In this document: positions 33,530 to 41,591 of the stretch, piece by piece
Position numbering within the stretch: the stretch's first letter is position 1
Layout: the number at the start of each line of letters is the position of its first letter
Assembly: GCF_903652925.1 (NCBI RefSeq)
Contig: NZ_CAHLAR010000001.1
Coordinates: forward strand, 496,001-560,000
DNA from: Achromobacter anxifer
GTDB taxonomy: Bacteria > Pseudomonadota > Gammaproteobacteria > Burkholderiales > Burkholderiaceae_B
Length of the DNA: 64,000 bases
Direction of reading: 5' to 3'
The notes under the pieces: model-generated
What the model was told of the DNA's origin: nothing
The model's database searches: none
The model's input: only the letters and a program-made list of their open reading frames with translations
Program-made: the position numbers and the translations under genes

Positions 33530-35572
33530 TCAGTTCGCCCTGGGGCGCCGACGCGGTGGGCCTGATGCACGGCTGGATGCGCCGCGCTTGCCTGCTCCGG
33601 TATCTTCGACCGGCTGCGTGCCCTTGCAGTCCGGGTAGCGGCTGCAAGACCAGAACGCGCCGCTCCTGCCGCTGCGCTGGCGCATCGGTGCGCCGCACTG
33701 CGGGCAGCTCGGTGCGGGCGGCAGTTTGAGGTTCAGCGTGGCGCCGCGGTACTGCTGCACGAGCTGGGCGACCCAGCTCGATTGCTTGGCGATGAAGGTG
33801 TCCAGCGTCATCTGGCCGACCTCGATCATGTCCAGCGCCTGCTCCCACACCGCCGTGGTGCCCGGGTCGGCGATGGCCGCAGGCACGGCGTCGATCAGCG
33901 TGAAGGCGGCATCCGACGCGCGGATGGACCGACCCCTCTTCAACAGATAACCGCGGGCCAGCAGCCCGCTGATGATGTTGGCGCGCGTGGCCTCGGTGCC
34001 AATGCCCGTGGTGTCCTTGAGCTTCTGCTTCAGGCGCGGGTCGGTCACGAGCTTTGCGACGCCCTTCATGGCCTTGACCAGCTCGCCTTGCGTGTAGGGC
34101 TTGGACGGCAGCGTCTTCAACGCCTTCAGTTCGACCTGGCCGACCTGGCAGGCGGCACCTGTCTGCAGCGCCGGCAACACCTGTCCGCGCTGTGCATCCT
34201 CACCGTCACCGTCACCGTCACCGTCCTCGGGCTCAGGCGCCGCCAGCACCTGGCGCCATCCGGCCACCGCGATCTGCTTGCCGACCGCCACCAGCGACTG
34301 CCCGCCGCACGTGAGCTGCGGCACCGTCCGGTCGAACTCGTGGTGCGGCAGGAACTGCGCGAGGTAATGGGCGCGGATCAGCCGGTAGACGGCCAGCTCC
34401 TTGTCGCTCATTGCCGAGAGATTGGCCGGCTCCAACGTCGGAATGATGCCGTGGTGCGCCGTGACCTTGCCGTCATTCCAGGCCCGCGAACGCTGCTGGC
34501 GGTCCAGGCGGTCGATCAGCGGCCGCAGACCGGGATCGGTCTTGACCAGGCTGTCGAGGACGGCCGGCACCTCGGCCAGCATGCTCTCGGGCAGGTAGCC
34601 CGAATCCGAGCGCGGATAGGTCGTTGCCTTGTACGTCTCGTACAGCGCCTGGGCAATGTCCAGCGTCTCCTGCACGTCGAGGCCCAACTGCTTGGAACAC
34701 ACTTCCTGCAAGGTGCCGAGGTCGAACGGCAGCGGCGGGCCTTCGCGCACGCGCTCGGTCTCTACCGACAGCACCTGGGCGGTGCCGGCCGCGCGCAGGC
34801 GTTCGGCGGCCTGCTGCGCCACCGGCTGCTGCAAGCAGCGGCCGGCGTCGTCGGTGCTGCCCTGTGGCGGCGTCCAGCTTGCAACGAAGGACTGGCCTGC
34901 ATGCGAGAGCGCGACCTCGATGGCCCAGAACGGCACCGAGACGAAGCGTGCGATCTCGCGATCACGGTCCACGACCAGCTTGAGCGTCGGCGTCTGCACG
35001 CGCCCGACCGACAGCACGCCGTTGTAGCCGGCCTGGCGGCCCAGCAGCGTGAACAGGCGGCTCAGGTTCATCCCGATCAGCCAGTCGGCACGCGATCGGG
35101 CGAGCGCGGAGAAGTACAGCGGCAGTGTCTCGGCGGACGGCTTGAGCGTGCCCAGGGCCTTGCGGATCGACGCATCGTTGAGCGCCGACAGCCACAGGCG
35201 CTGGATCGGGCCGCGGTAGCCGCACAGCTCGATGATCTCGCGGGCAATCATCTCGCCCTCGCGGTCGGCGTCGGTCGCGATCACCAGTTCGCCCGCCTTG
35301 GCGACGAGCTGCTGCACGACCTTGAACTGCGCCGCGGTCGCCGCCTTGGGCTCGACACGCCAACGCTCGGGAAGAATAGGCAGTTGCTCGATGCCCCAGC
35401 GCTTGTACTGCTCGCCGTAGCCTTCGGGCGGAACCGCTTCGACCAGATGACCGATGCACCAGGTCACGACGACACCCGCACCGCTGTAGCAGCCGTTGCC
35501 GCGTTGGCCGGCGCCCAGCACACGGGCGATGTCCTTGCCCTGGGACGGCTTCTCGCACAGGAACACGCGCAT
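33530..35572 (-). CDS. topB: DNA topoisomerase III
   Basis: A 680-residue type IA topoisomerase, which passes and decatenates single strands, here probably during ICE replication and transfer. The N-terminal TOPRIM domain includes DADREGE (101-107). The catalytic Tyr319 is in TTYPRSDSGYLP. The C-terminal Cys-rich zinc motif (CPQC, then CSRYPDC) is kept. A run of CACCGT repeats (about 34199-34225) encodes an Asp-Gly linker. Start 35572 is set by AGGAGG six bases upstream. An upstream leader of about 200 bases holds a 19-base palindrome. Confidence 0.95.
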   Translation of the reverse strand: MRVFLCEKPSQGKDIARVLGAGQRGNGCYSGAGVVVTWCIGHLVEAVPPEGYGEQYKRWGIEQLPILPERWRVEPKAATAAQFKVVQQLVAKAGELVIATDADREGEMIAREIIELCGYRGPIQRLWLSALNDASIRKALGTLKPSAETLPLYFSALARSRADWLIGMNLSRLFTLLGRQAGYNGVLSVGRVQTPTLKLVVDRDREIARFVSVPFWAIEVALSHAGQSFVASWTPPQGSTDDAGRCLQQPVAQQAAERLRAAGTAQVLSVETERVREGPPLPFDLGTLQEVCSKQLGLDVQETLDIAQALYETYKATTYPRSDSGYLPESMLAEVPAVLDSLVKTDPGLRPLIDRLDRQQRSRAWNDGKVTAHHGIIPTLEPANLSAMSDKELAVYRLIRAHYLAQFLPHHEFDRTVPQLTCGGQSLVAVGKQIAVAGWRQVLAAPEPEDGDGDGDGEDAQRGQVLPALQTGAACQVGQVELKALKTLPSKPYTQGELVKAMKGVAKLVTDPRLKQKLKDTTGIGTEATRANIISGLLARGYLLKRGRSIRASDAAFTLIDAVPAAIADPGTTAVWEQALDMIEVGQMTLDTFIAKQSSWVAQLVQQYRGATLNLKLPPAPSCPQCGAPMRQRSGRSGAFWSCSRYPDCKGTQPVEDTGAGKRGASSRASGPPRRRPRAN

Positions 35573-35780
35573 GAAGCCTCCTTGGAAGTGTGCGGTCATC
35601 GGATGGCCCCAGCTTGGCCGGGCCAGCGGATGACGGCAGCAAGGAAGCCGATTGGCGCAGACACCGCTTTGTGATCGGCAGGCGATGCGTTGCCGCAGCG
35701 GCATGCGCGAAGCCGCAACGGCTGGCGCAGCGGGAGCGTCGTTTCGGGAGGGCGGCTGGAACCCGGTGGAACACCCTGGA

Positions 35781-35799
35781 GCTATCCCCTGGGGATAGC
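35781..35799. promoter_or_regulatory. GCTATCCCC-T-GGGGATAGC palindrome, copy 1
   Basis: A perfect odd-centred dyad that extends one more paired base each side. It lies between the ssb stop (35850) and topB start (35572) and has no T-tract, so it looks like a protein-binding site more than a terminator. Two related copies lie at 37743 and 37829. Confidence 0.55.
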
Positions 35800-35849
35800 T
35801 GGTGCATGGCGGGCGTCTGACGGTTGCTACAGCCGCCCCCTGCGGGGAA

Positions 35850-36299
35850 TCAGCCCTTGGCCTTGGTTTCCTTCGACGCCTTCGTCCCCTTGGTCTCCTT
35901 CGGCGGCGGTACTGCGGCCTCGGGTTCCAGCGTCCTGGCGCTGAGGGTCACGGCCTGGATGCGGTACGGCAGAATGCCGATGCGGCGGGCCTCGATCTTG
36001 AAGGTCGTGCGCTCGTTGTCGTCGGCGTCCTCCCACTCGTCCTTCACCGTGCGGCCTTCTACCAGCACGCGCATGCCCTTCTGGTACAGGTCTTTCCAGT
36101 GGTCGGCGTCGCGGTGCCACAGCTCCACCGGCGCCCAGAAGCCGCCGCGGTCCTCGAATTCACCGTCCTTCTTTGGGATCGGGTTGTCGAAGTAGACGTT
36201 CAGGCGCAGCAGCCGGCGCGGCTCGTCGTTGCCGTTAGGGAATTCGCGATAGTCCGGCGCGGAACCGATGTTGCCCTCGCCGACGAAGTGCGTGCTCAT
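35850..36299 (-). CDS. ssb: Single-stranded DNA-binding protein of the ICE
   Basis: A 149-residue protein with an OB-fold (about residues 1-110, with LLRLNVYFDNPIPKKDG, FWAPVELWHRD and MRVLVEGRTVKDEWED). It should coat single-stranded DNA in replication and transfer. The tail is Lys/Thr-rich and ends in KETKAKG. The acidic tip DDDIPF of housekeeping SSBs is absent. Start ATG 36299 overlaps the DUF3158 stop by four bases. Confidence 0.88.
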   Translation of the reverse strand: MSTHFVGEGNIGSAPDYREFPNGNDEPRRLLRLNVYFDNPIPKKDGEFEDRGGFWAPVELWHRDADHWKDLYQKGMRVLVEGRTVKDEWEDADDNERTTFKIEARRIGILPYRIQAVTLSARTLEPEAAVPPPKETKGTKASKETKAKG

Positions 36300-36847
36300 G
36301 GAGACTCCTTGGGGGTGGTGGATGGAACCGACGCGGCATGCCCGTGGACACGTCGCAGGTAAGCCGCTTCGGCCTGCGCGGCCTTGCTGGCGCACTCCTG
36401 GGCCTGGCGGCCCAGCGTGTGAAGGAGGCTGATCTGCATGTTCAAAGCGATGCGCTGCAGCTCCATCGCGTACAGGTCGTCGATCAGCGAGGCCGGCGTC
36501 GCCGGGCGGTCGAGCAGCGATTCCCACAGCGCCACGCCCATGGAAGAACGGTCGTGGTTGCGCCAGCGCAGGAAGGTCGTGCCTGCGCCAGTGGTCTGCT
36601 GGGCCAGTTGCACGTCGAGCAGCGAGAAGGGGTAGGCCCGCGCCTGTTGCAGCACGCGCCGCTGCGCCAGCCCGATTAAGTCGTCGCGCAGCGCCGTGCA
36701 CTGGTTGGCCCAGGCCTCCAGACTCCCCTTACCTTTAAAAGGCTGTAAAAGGCCTTTTAGGTAGGAGCCGTGTTCCAGGCGCTGGAAGTCCGCCTGTTCC
36801 AGCGGCAGGAAGCGCGCCGGTTGGCCGGTGGAAGACGATGCTGTCAT
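36296..36847 (-). CDS. DUF3158 family protein
   Basis: A 183-residue mostly helical protein of the DUF3158 family, which sits between ssb and the PFL_4669 gene in this ICE group. No catalytic motif is seen. It overlaps both neighbours by four bases, so it is translated from the same message as ssb. A role in DNA processing is inferred from context only. Confidence 0.85.
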   Translation of the reverse strand: MTASSSTGQPARFLPLEQADFQRLEHGSYLKGLLQPFKGKGSLEAWANQCTALRDDLIGLAQRRVLQQARAYPFSLLDVQLAQQTTGAGTTFLRWRNHDRSSMGVALWESLLDRPATPASLIDDLYAMELQRIALNMQISLLHTLGRQAQECASKAAQAEAAYLRRVHGHAASVPSTTPKESP

Positions 36848-37623
36848 GCCTTCGTGCCTTCGCCGTCATGGTCGTGGTCGTCGTCCGCCACGTCGGCTGC
36901 GCCAGCGCTGGGTGCGGCATCCGCGGCTGTACCAGGCTTGCCCGACCGCCGTGCGATCGGTGGCGCAAAGCGCGAGCGGCGCGTGCCTTCGAGCACGTCC
37001 TGCGGCAACTCGCCGAACTTCTCCAGCGCCGCCCGCGCCACCGCGTTCTTCGAGGCGAAGTCGTCGCGCGTCGCGCCGGAGTAGCGGTACTGCTGTGCCA
37101 GCGAGAACAGGCTGCGCAGCGCATGCGCGCCGTCGTTGAGCCAGCGTTCCAGCGTGCTGCGGTCGATCAGCGCGGTGTGGTGGGCGAGGATCAGCTTGCG
37201 GGCCAGGTCGTCGTAGTCGGCCAGCAGGTACACCGCCATGAAGCCGAGCTGCGCATTGACGAACAGCGGCAGCTTCACGGGCTGCACGTTCATGTTCTCG
37301 CCCAGCGACAGCGCGGGCGGCACGTCGGCCAGCGCCTGGTCCACCTGCTCACGCAGCGCCTGCAAGCTGTCCTTGGTCTGCGTCAGCTTGTCCTCGATGC
37401 GCAGCATCCAGAAATCCGAGTAGGGATCGTCCTGCTCGGCGCCGCGCTTCATCTTGTTCATCACGCTGATGTATCCGTTCAGGCCGATGATCCCGGGCCG
37501 GCCCTCGGCAGGCGCTCGGCCATGCCAGATGCGTGAAGCGTGGTGGGTGTGCAGCGTCAGCGACATCGCGCTGCGCAGCGATCCGAGATTCAACTGCAGG
37601 GGCGGCTGGGATTCATTGGCCAT
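36844..37623 (-). CDS. PFL_4669 (TIGR03761) family integrating conjugative element protein
   Basis: A 259-residue soluble protein. The N-terminal 200 residues match the family (LRSAMSLTLHTHHASRIWHGR, then a PGIIGLNGY segment); the C-terminus is Ala/Asp-rich. It is conserved with ssb and topB in these elements and is probably part of the replication-transfer DNA machinery, with no known activity. It is first in a message that continues to ssb and possibly topB. The 229 bases upstream contain two of the palindromes. Confidence 0.88.
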   Translation of the reverse strand: MANESQPPLQLNLGSLRSAMSLTLHTHHASRIWHGRAPAEGRPGIIGLNGYISVMNKMKRGAEQDDPYSDFWMLRIEDKLTQTKDSLQALREQVDQALADVPPALSLGENMNVQPVKLPLFVNAQLGFMAVYLLADYDDLARKLILAHHTALIDRSTLERWLNDGAHALRSLFSLAQQYRYSGATRDDFASKNAVARAALEKFGELPQDVLEGTRRSRFAPPIARRSGKPGTAADAAPSAGAADVADDDHDHDGEGTKA

Positions 37624-37742
37624 GGTGACGACTCGCGGTACGGGAACGAGCCGCCAGCATCGGCATCGCCCGGAAGGGCGTCAGTCAACAAACCGCAGCG
37701 GGTGCGCTCCCGGTTGTCGCCCCGGAAGGTCGCGTGTTCCGT

Positions 37743-37759
37743 CTATCCCCAGGGGATAG
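37743..37759. promoter_or_regulatory. CTATCCCC-A-GGGGATAG palindrome, copy 2
   Basis: A perfect dyad with eight-base arms and a central A, about 120 bases upstream of the PFL_4669 start. Its centre lies 89 bases from that of copy 3. Confidence 0.55.
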
Positions 37760-37828
37760 GTCCGCGCCGGGCTGCGACCGTGCGACGCATGACAGAACCG
37801 AAGCCGATGCCTGGAAGGCTTCGTGTCC

Positions 37829-37851
37829 CAGCTATCCCCTGGGGATAGCTG
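37829..37851. promoter_or_regulatory. CAGCTATCCCC-T-GGGGATAGCTG palindrome, copy 3
   Basis: A perfect dyad with 11-base arms around a central T, ending one base before the stop codon of the replication gene (37853). With copy 2 it lies in the promoter region of the PFL_4669-DUF3158-ssb operon. Confidence 0.55.
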
Positions 37852-37852
37852 C

Positions 37853-39103
37853 TCAGGAATCGCCCAGGGTTGAACGCAGTTTCGCCAGGTAGGCCCGCGC
37901 TGCCTCGCGGCCAGGGCCGTTCGGCGCGGGCGGTGGCGGTGCAGACGGTGCCGGTGCGGCTGGCCGTGGCGGCGGCGCAGGCGGCGTCGATGGCGAACCG
38001 CCTTCGCCGGCCCAGGCGTTGAACTCGCCGCGGATCGCCTTCTGGATGATGCCGAACAGATAGCCGGCCGGGTTGCGTACCGCGCTGTTGCGGCAGCGCG
38101 CATCCCATTCGTCCAACACCGCCTGCCGCAGCGACTCGTCCACCTGCTGCAAGGCCACCATCGCGCCGCTTTGCTGCTCGTCCTTCAAGCGCAGCAGGCG
38201 CTCGGGCAGGCGCAGGTGCTGCAACGACTTCGCGCGCGGTACTGTACGTACTTGATTTATACGATCCATACGTACAGTACGGTCCTCCTTCGGATTCCGA
38301 AGTGAGCCGTCTGGCGCGGATTTCAGCCCTGCTTCGGATTCCGAAGACGGGCCTTCGAGATTCCGAAGCAGGCCGTCCTGGCCTTCTTCGGATTCGTGAT
38401 CCACAGGCGCTTGTGGATAACTCGCGTCCGCCCATTCGTTGCGCGCCATGCGCTGTGCCAGCACCTGCAGCCGCGTGGGCAGCGTGCGGCCGTTGAGCAT
38501 CGGGTCTTCGGCGATCTCGCGCAGGGTGTTCATGCCGACGATCTGCACCGCCTTCGCCGCATGGGTCAGCGCCTGGCCGACCAGGCCGAGGTAGTCGGGG
38601 TCGAGCTGCATCGCCTCGAAGGGTGTCAGCGGTTCGTCGTGCAGCATGTAGAGGTTGCTCAGGATGCGCCCGGTCTTCGGGTCGCGGCGCCGTCGCACCA
38701 GGCTCAGCCAGCGCGTCAGCCGCAGCAGCGTCAAGGCGCGCGCCACGGTCTCGTGCGAGGCCTGCGCCGCGCAGGGCATCGAGGCGAGGTAGGGGCGAAG
38801 CTGGTCGTAGGTCGGGAACGCCGTCACGCCGTCGCTCTGGAGCTGCAGGCGGAGCACCTGCCAGGCGTTGCGCTCCAGCGGCGTCAGGCGCCGGTCGAGG
38901 AACAGCGCACGCGGCACGCTCTCGTGCCGGTTGCCGCTGTAGAGGAAGCCGTCGCTGACCGGCGCGGCCGGCGATGCAGCAGCAGCGCCGCGCGGGGCTG
39001 GCGGTGTCGGTGGTGCCCGTGGCACCAGTTCCCGCAGCGCGTCGTCGAACAGTGCCGACAGCGCCACGGGGCCATCGCGCCGGGGTGCGCCGCCGGTCGC
39101 CAT
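37853..39103 (-). CDS. STY4528 family pathogenicity-island replication protein
   Basis: A 416-residue DNA-binding protein. The N-terminal half is a winged-helix replication-initiator-like region (FLYSGNRHESVPRALFLDRR, then a VARALTLLRLTRWLSLVRRR segment). The middle is Ser/Glu/Arg-rich, and the C-terminal tail before the final helix is a Pro/Ala linker (about 370-395). It is believed to help the excised element replicate. An origin-like repeat cluster lies inside its coding sequence (38236-38425). It starts three bases after the DUF2857 stop. Confidence 0.88.
   Translation of the reverse strand: MATGGAPRRDGPVALSALFDDALRELVPRAPPTPPAPRGAAAASPAAPVSDGFLYSGNRHESVPRALFLDRRLTPLERNAWQVLRLQLQSDGVTAFPTYDQLRPYLASMPCAAQASHETVARALTLLRLTRWLSLVRRRRDPKTGRILSNLYMLHDEPLTPFEAMQLDPDYLGLVGQALTHAAKAVQIVGMNTLREIAEDPMLNGRTLPTRLQVLAQRMARNEWADASYPQAPVDHESEEGQDGLLRNLEGPSSESEAGLKSAPDGSLRNPKEDRTVRMDRINQVRTVPRAKSLQHLRLPERLLRLKDEQQSGAMVALQQVDESLRQAVLDEWDARCRNSAVRNPAGYLFGIIQKAIRGEFNAWAGEGGSPSTPPAPPPRPAAPAPSAPPPPAPNGPGREAARAYLAKLRSTLGDS
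38236..38425. other. Candidate replication origin inside the replication gene
   Basis: The cluster holds an inverted repeat GTACTGTACGTA / TACGTACAGTAC (38239-38250, 38269-38280) around an 18-base A+T-rich spacer, two perfect CTTCGGATTCCGAAG palindromes (38288, 38332), a degenerate third (38353) and a part copy (38386), then a perfect DnaA box TTATCCACA (minus strand, within 38411-38420) and a one-mismatch box TGATCCACA (38397). The palindromes fall in different reading frames, so they are conserved at DNA level and not as protein repeats. Confidence 0.5.
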
Positions 39104-39106
39104 GGC

Positions 39107-39667
39107 CTACACCAGCCCCTGGTCGATCCAGTTGCGTATCGCCGACCAGATCACCGACATCGGCAGGTTCAAGGTCTCGGCCAGGTCCATGGTCAGCGTC
39201 AGCATCGCCACCTCATCGTCCAGCGCGATGCCGCGCTCCATGACGCCGGCCTTCCACTGCTTCCACAGCGCCGTGTCCTGCGCCTCGTCCAGCACCGGAT
39301 GCCGCCCCTTGCGCTTGGGCAGGCCGAGGATGTCGCGGCGCAGGGCCACCTCCTGGTGCGTAAGCCCGTAGAAGCGGCTGACCATCTCCGTGCTGGCGCC
39401 CAGGCGCAGCATGCGGTCGACCGTCGCGATCTCTCGCTCCACGTCGTGCACTTGGCTCAGCAGCCGCTTCAGCACATCGCGGTTCACCGACACCGAACAC
39501 CACGACACCGTGGCGTTCACCAGCATGCTCACGAGTTCGGGGTGCTTGAGCGCGTCCAGCTCCTCCTCGCCGAAGCCCATCGCCTTGCAGCGCCGCAGTT
39601 GCCCATTGCGCAGGTCGTGCAGCGCCTGTGCGATGACGGCCTGGTTGAGCGGATGCGGTGCCGACAT
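39107..39667 (-). CDS. DUF2857 domain-containing protein (possible BisD-like regulator)
   Basis: A 186-residue protein with the DUF2857 domain: an N-terminal helix pair, a helix-turn-helix-like stretch (MVSRFYGLTHQEVALRRDILG, about 103-123) and a C-terminal helical part. In ICEclc a DUF2857 protein near parB is, as far as I recall, the BisD half of the transfer master activator. That link is inferred. It lies between parB and the replication gene with gaps of 12 and 3 bases. Confidence 0.82.
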   Translation of the reverse strand: MSAPHPLNQAVIAQALHDLRNGQLRRCKAMGFGEEELDALKHPELVSMLVNATVSWCSVSVNRDVLKRLLSQVHDVEREIATVDRMLRLGASTEMVSRFYGLTHQEVALRRDILGLPKRKGRHPVLDEAQDTALWKQWKAGVMERGIALDDEVAMLTLTMDLAETLNLPMSVIWSAIRNWIDQGLV

Positions 39668-39679
39668 GATGGCCTCTGC

Positions 39680-41341
39680 TCAGGCGCCGTGGCCGGGGTT
39701 GCTGGAGGCCGCGCCGGTCTCCAGATCCAGCAGCCGGCGCGCCATGCGCAGCAGCCGGAACAGCTTTACCAGCCCGGCATCGCTCAGGCGCGGATATGCG
39801 CCGCCGCCATGCAGCAAGGCCGCCAGGTCGTCGGCCAGCCGGGCGCCATCGAAGCCGGGGGCGGGTCGGGGCGCGGCGCACAGCGCATGCAGCAAGGTCA
39901 GCACCGCACACGCGAACGGAGGCAATGCGCGCACCGCCGGGGGCGCCACGCAGACGAAGCCCATGCCGCCTTCGCTGGGTTCGACCTGCCCGGCCACGTC
40001 GGCTTCCTCGGCGATCTCGCGCGCGAACTGCGCGATGTGCACCCGCAGCCGATCCGGCACATCCAGGCCGGGCTCGATGTACCAGACATCCGAGATGGGG
40101 TAGAGCCCGCCCGCCTGCACAGGGATCGCGCGCAGCGCGTCGGCCTCGAAGTCGGGCAGCTTGTCGCCCATCTGATCGGCCACCATGCGCTGGATGGATT
40201 GCAGGCGTTCGGTGGTCGGGGCCGGGGACACGATGTGACCCTGCAGGCGTTCGTCATCCTGCTGCATGCCCTTGTCGCTGGCGGCCGGCGTGGAACCGGC
40301 CTGCGCAGCCTGGCCAGGGCCAGGCTCCGACGACTGCACCGAGGGGCCGGGCGGCAGCGAAGGCGGTGACGGTGGTCGCGGTGGCCCGGCCGGCACCGCA
40401 GGTCTTGCCGCCTGCAGCGGCGCAGGATCGCTGGTCAATGCGCGCTGCCGGCTCTCGCTGTCGTCGATTTCCAGGCTCAGCGTGTCGTAGTCCGCTTCCA
40501 GCAGCTCGGCCATCTGGCCGACCAGCTCGTCCTGCACCCGCTGCGGTGAGAAGTTGTCGGGCTGCGTGTCGAACTGCGCCAGCACGTCCTGGAACAGCGT
40601 AGCGAAGTCCATCGACAGGTTGCGCCTCAGGGCACGCCGCTCCCAGGTGCGTTCGCAGGCCTTGCGCAGCACCGCGAGCCGTTCCACCTGATGCCGGCCG
40701 AGCCCGCCGTACAGCAGCGTGGGGATCGCCGGGAGCAGGTAGTGCACGGCGTCCTGCATGCGGCTGATGTGCGACTGCGGCAGCGGGAAGCCATCGGCCG
40801 TAAGCCGCCGCGCCAGCTCGCTCTGCGACAGCGGCTGGCCGCTGTCCCGCCCCATTTCCTGCTCGTAGAACTCGCGCGCCTTCTCCACGCCCAAGGCCCG
40901 CTCGATGAAGCTGAGCCCGCCGCGCAACTCGTTCTCGGCCAGGTGCCCGGTCAGCATCACCACTTCGCCGCGCTGCGGCCACGGGCGGAACAGGCAGGGG
41001 ATGCGGAAGAACCGTTCGTCTTTCGTCTCGCTCCACAGCTCGCGCAGGATCGCCAGGCGCGTGTTGCCGCCGTTGCGGATGATGTAGTGCGGTTCGCCGG
41101 GCCGGCGCGTGATCGCGGGCGGCGCATCGAGCCCGCGTTCGCGGATCGAGGCCTTGATGTCCTCGTAGGCCGGGTTGCGCGTCACGCGCGGGTCGTGGTC
41201 GTAGGGGCGCAACTGGTCCAGCGTCACCACCATCGGCGTGTCGGCGATGGGGTCGCTCAGGGCCGCGACCGAAGGGCCGTTGCGCTCGAAGCCCGAGGCC
41301 AGCAGATTGGCGGCCATGTCCTGCGGCGTCAGGTCAGCCAC
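39680..41341 (-). CDS. parB: ParB-family partition protein of PFGI-1-class ICEs
   Basis: A 553-residue protein, larger than chromosomal ParB. The N-terminal ParB/Srx nuclease-like fold has HYIIRNGGNTRLAIL (about 75-90), where ParB normally has G-E-R-R, followed by a helix-turn-helix (LSQSELARRLTADGFPLPQSHISRM, about 175-199). A Pro-rich linker precedes a C-terminal domain found only in the ICE family. Start: the GTG at 41341 has AGGAG seven bases upstream. The ATG two codons earlier has it only one base away, so GTG is more likely. It overlaps the small HicA-like gene. Confidence 0.9.
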   Translation of the reverse strand: MADLTPQDMAANLLASGFERNGPSVAALSDPIADTPMVVTLDQLRPYDHDPRVTRNPAYEDIKASIRERGLDAPPAITRRPGEPHYIIRNGGNTRLAILRELWSETKDERFFRIPCLFRPWPQRGEVVMLTGHLAENELRGGLSFIERALGVEKAREFYEQEMGRDSGQPLSQSELARRLTADGFPLPQSHISRMQDAVHYLLPAIPTLLYGGLGRHQVERLAVLRKACERTWERRALRRNLSMDFATLFQDVLAQFDTQPDNFSPQRVQDELVGQMAELLEADYDTLSLEIDDSESRQRALTSDPAPLQAARPAVPAGPPRPPSPPSLPPGPSVQSSEPGPGQAAQAGSTPAASDKGMQQDDERLQGHIVSPAPTTERLQSIQRMVADQMGDKLPDFEADALRAIPVQAGGLYPISDVWYIEPGLDVPDRLRVHIAQFAREIAEEADVAGQVEPSEGGMGFVCVAPPAVRALPPFACAVLTLLHALCAAPRPAPGFDGARLADDLAALLHGGGAYPRLSDAGLVKLFRLLRMARRLLDLETGAASSNPGHGA

Positions 41342-41591
41342 GGCCATTCTCCTGAGATGCTGCAACACCCTGGGCCGCCTGTCGGTCGGCGCGGCGAAGC
41401 TGCGCACGGGCGTTGCGCTCGGCGCGGTGGTCGCTCGCCGTCGAGCTGGTGTAGATCGGCGCGCAGCCTTGCTTCGTGAACAGCAGGTGCCCGCCGCGGG
41501 TGCGCACCACCTTCCAACCTTCTCCCAGGGCGAACTCGATCAGCCCTCGCAGCCGCTTGTGGCCGCGGGCCAGGTCATGTGCGCTGGCCAT
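41334..41591 (-). CDS. HicA-like small protein between parA and parB (Shi-like position)
   Basis: An 85-residue protein whose core (EGWKVVRTRGGHLLFTK, then TSSTASDHRAERN) matches the HicA RNase-toxin fold, with the conserved His in GGHLLF. No HicB antitoxin is beside it. It overlaps parA by 17 bases and parB by 8. In ICEclc a small gene called shi holds this position and, with parA, affects growth of transferring cells. Equating the two is an inference from place and size. Confidence 0.75.
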   Translation of the reverse strand: MASAHDLARGHKRLRGLIEFALGEGWKVVRTRGGHLLFTKQGCAPIYTSSTASDHRAERNARAQLRRADRQAAQGVAASQENGRG

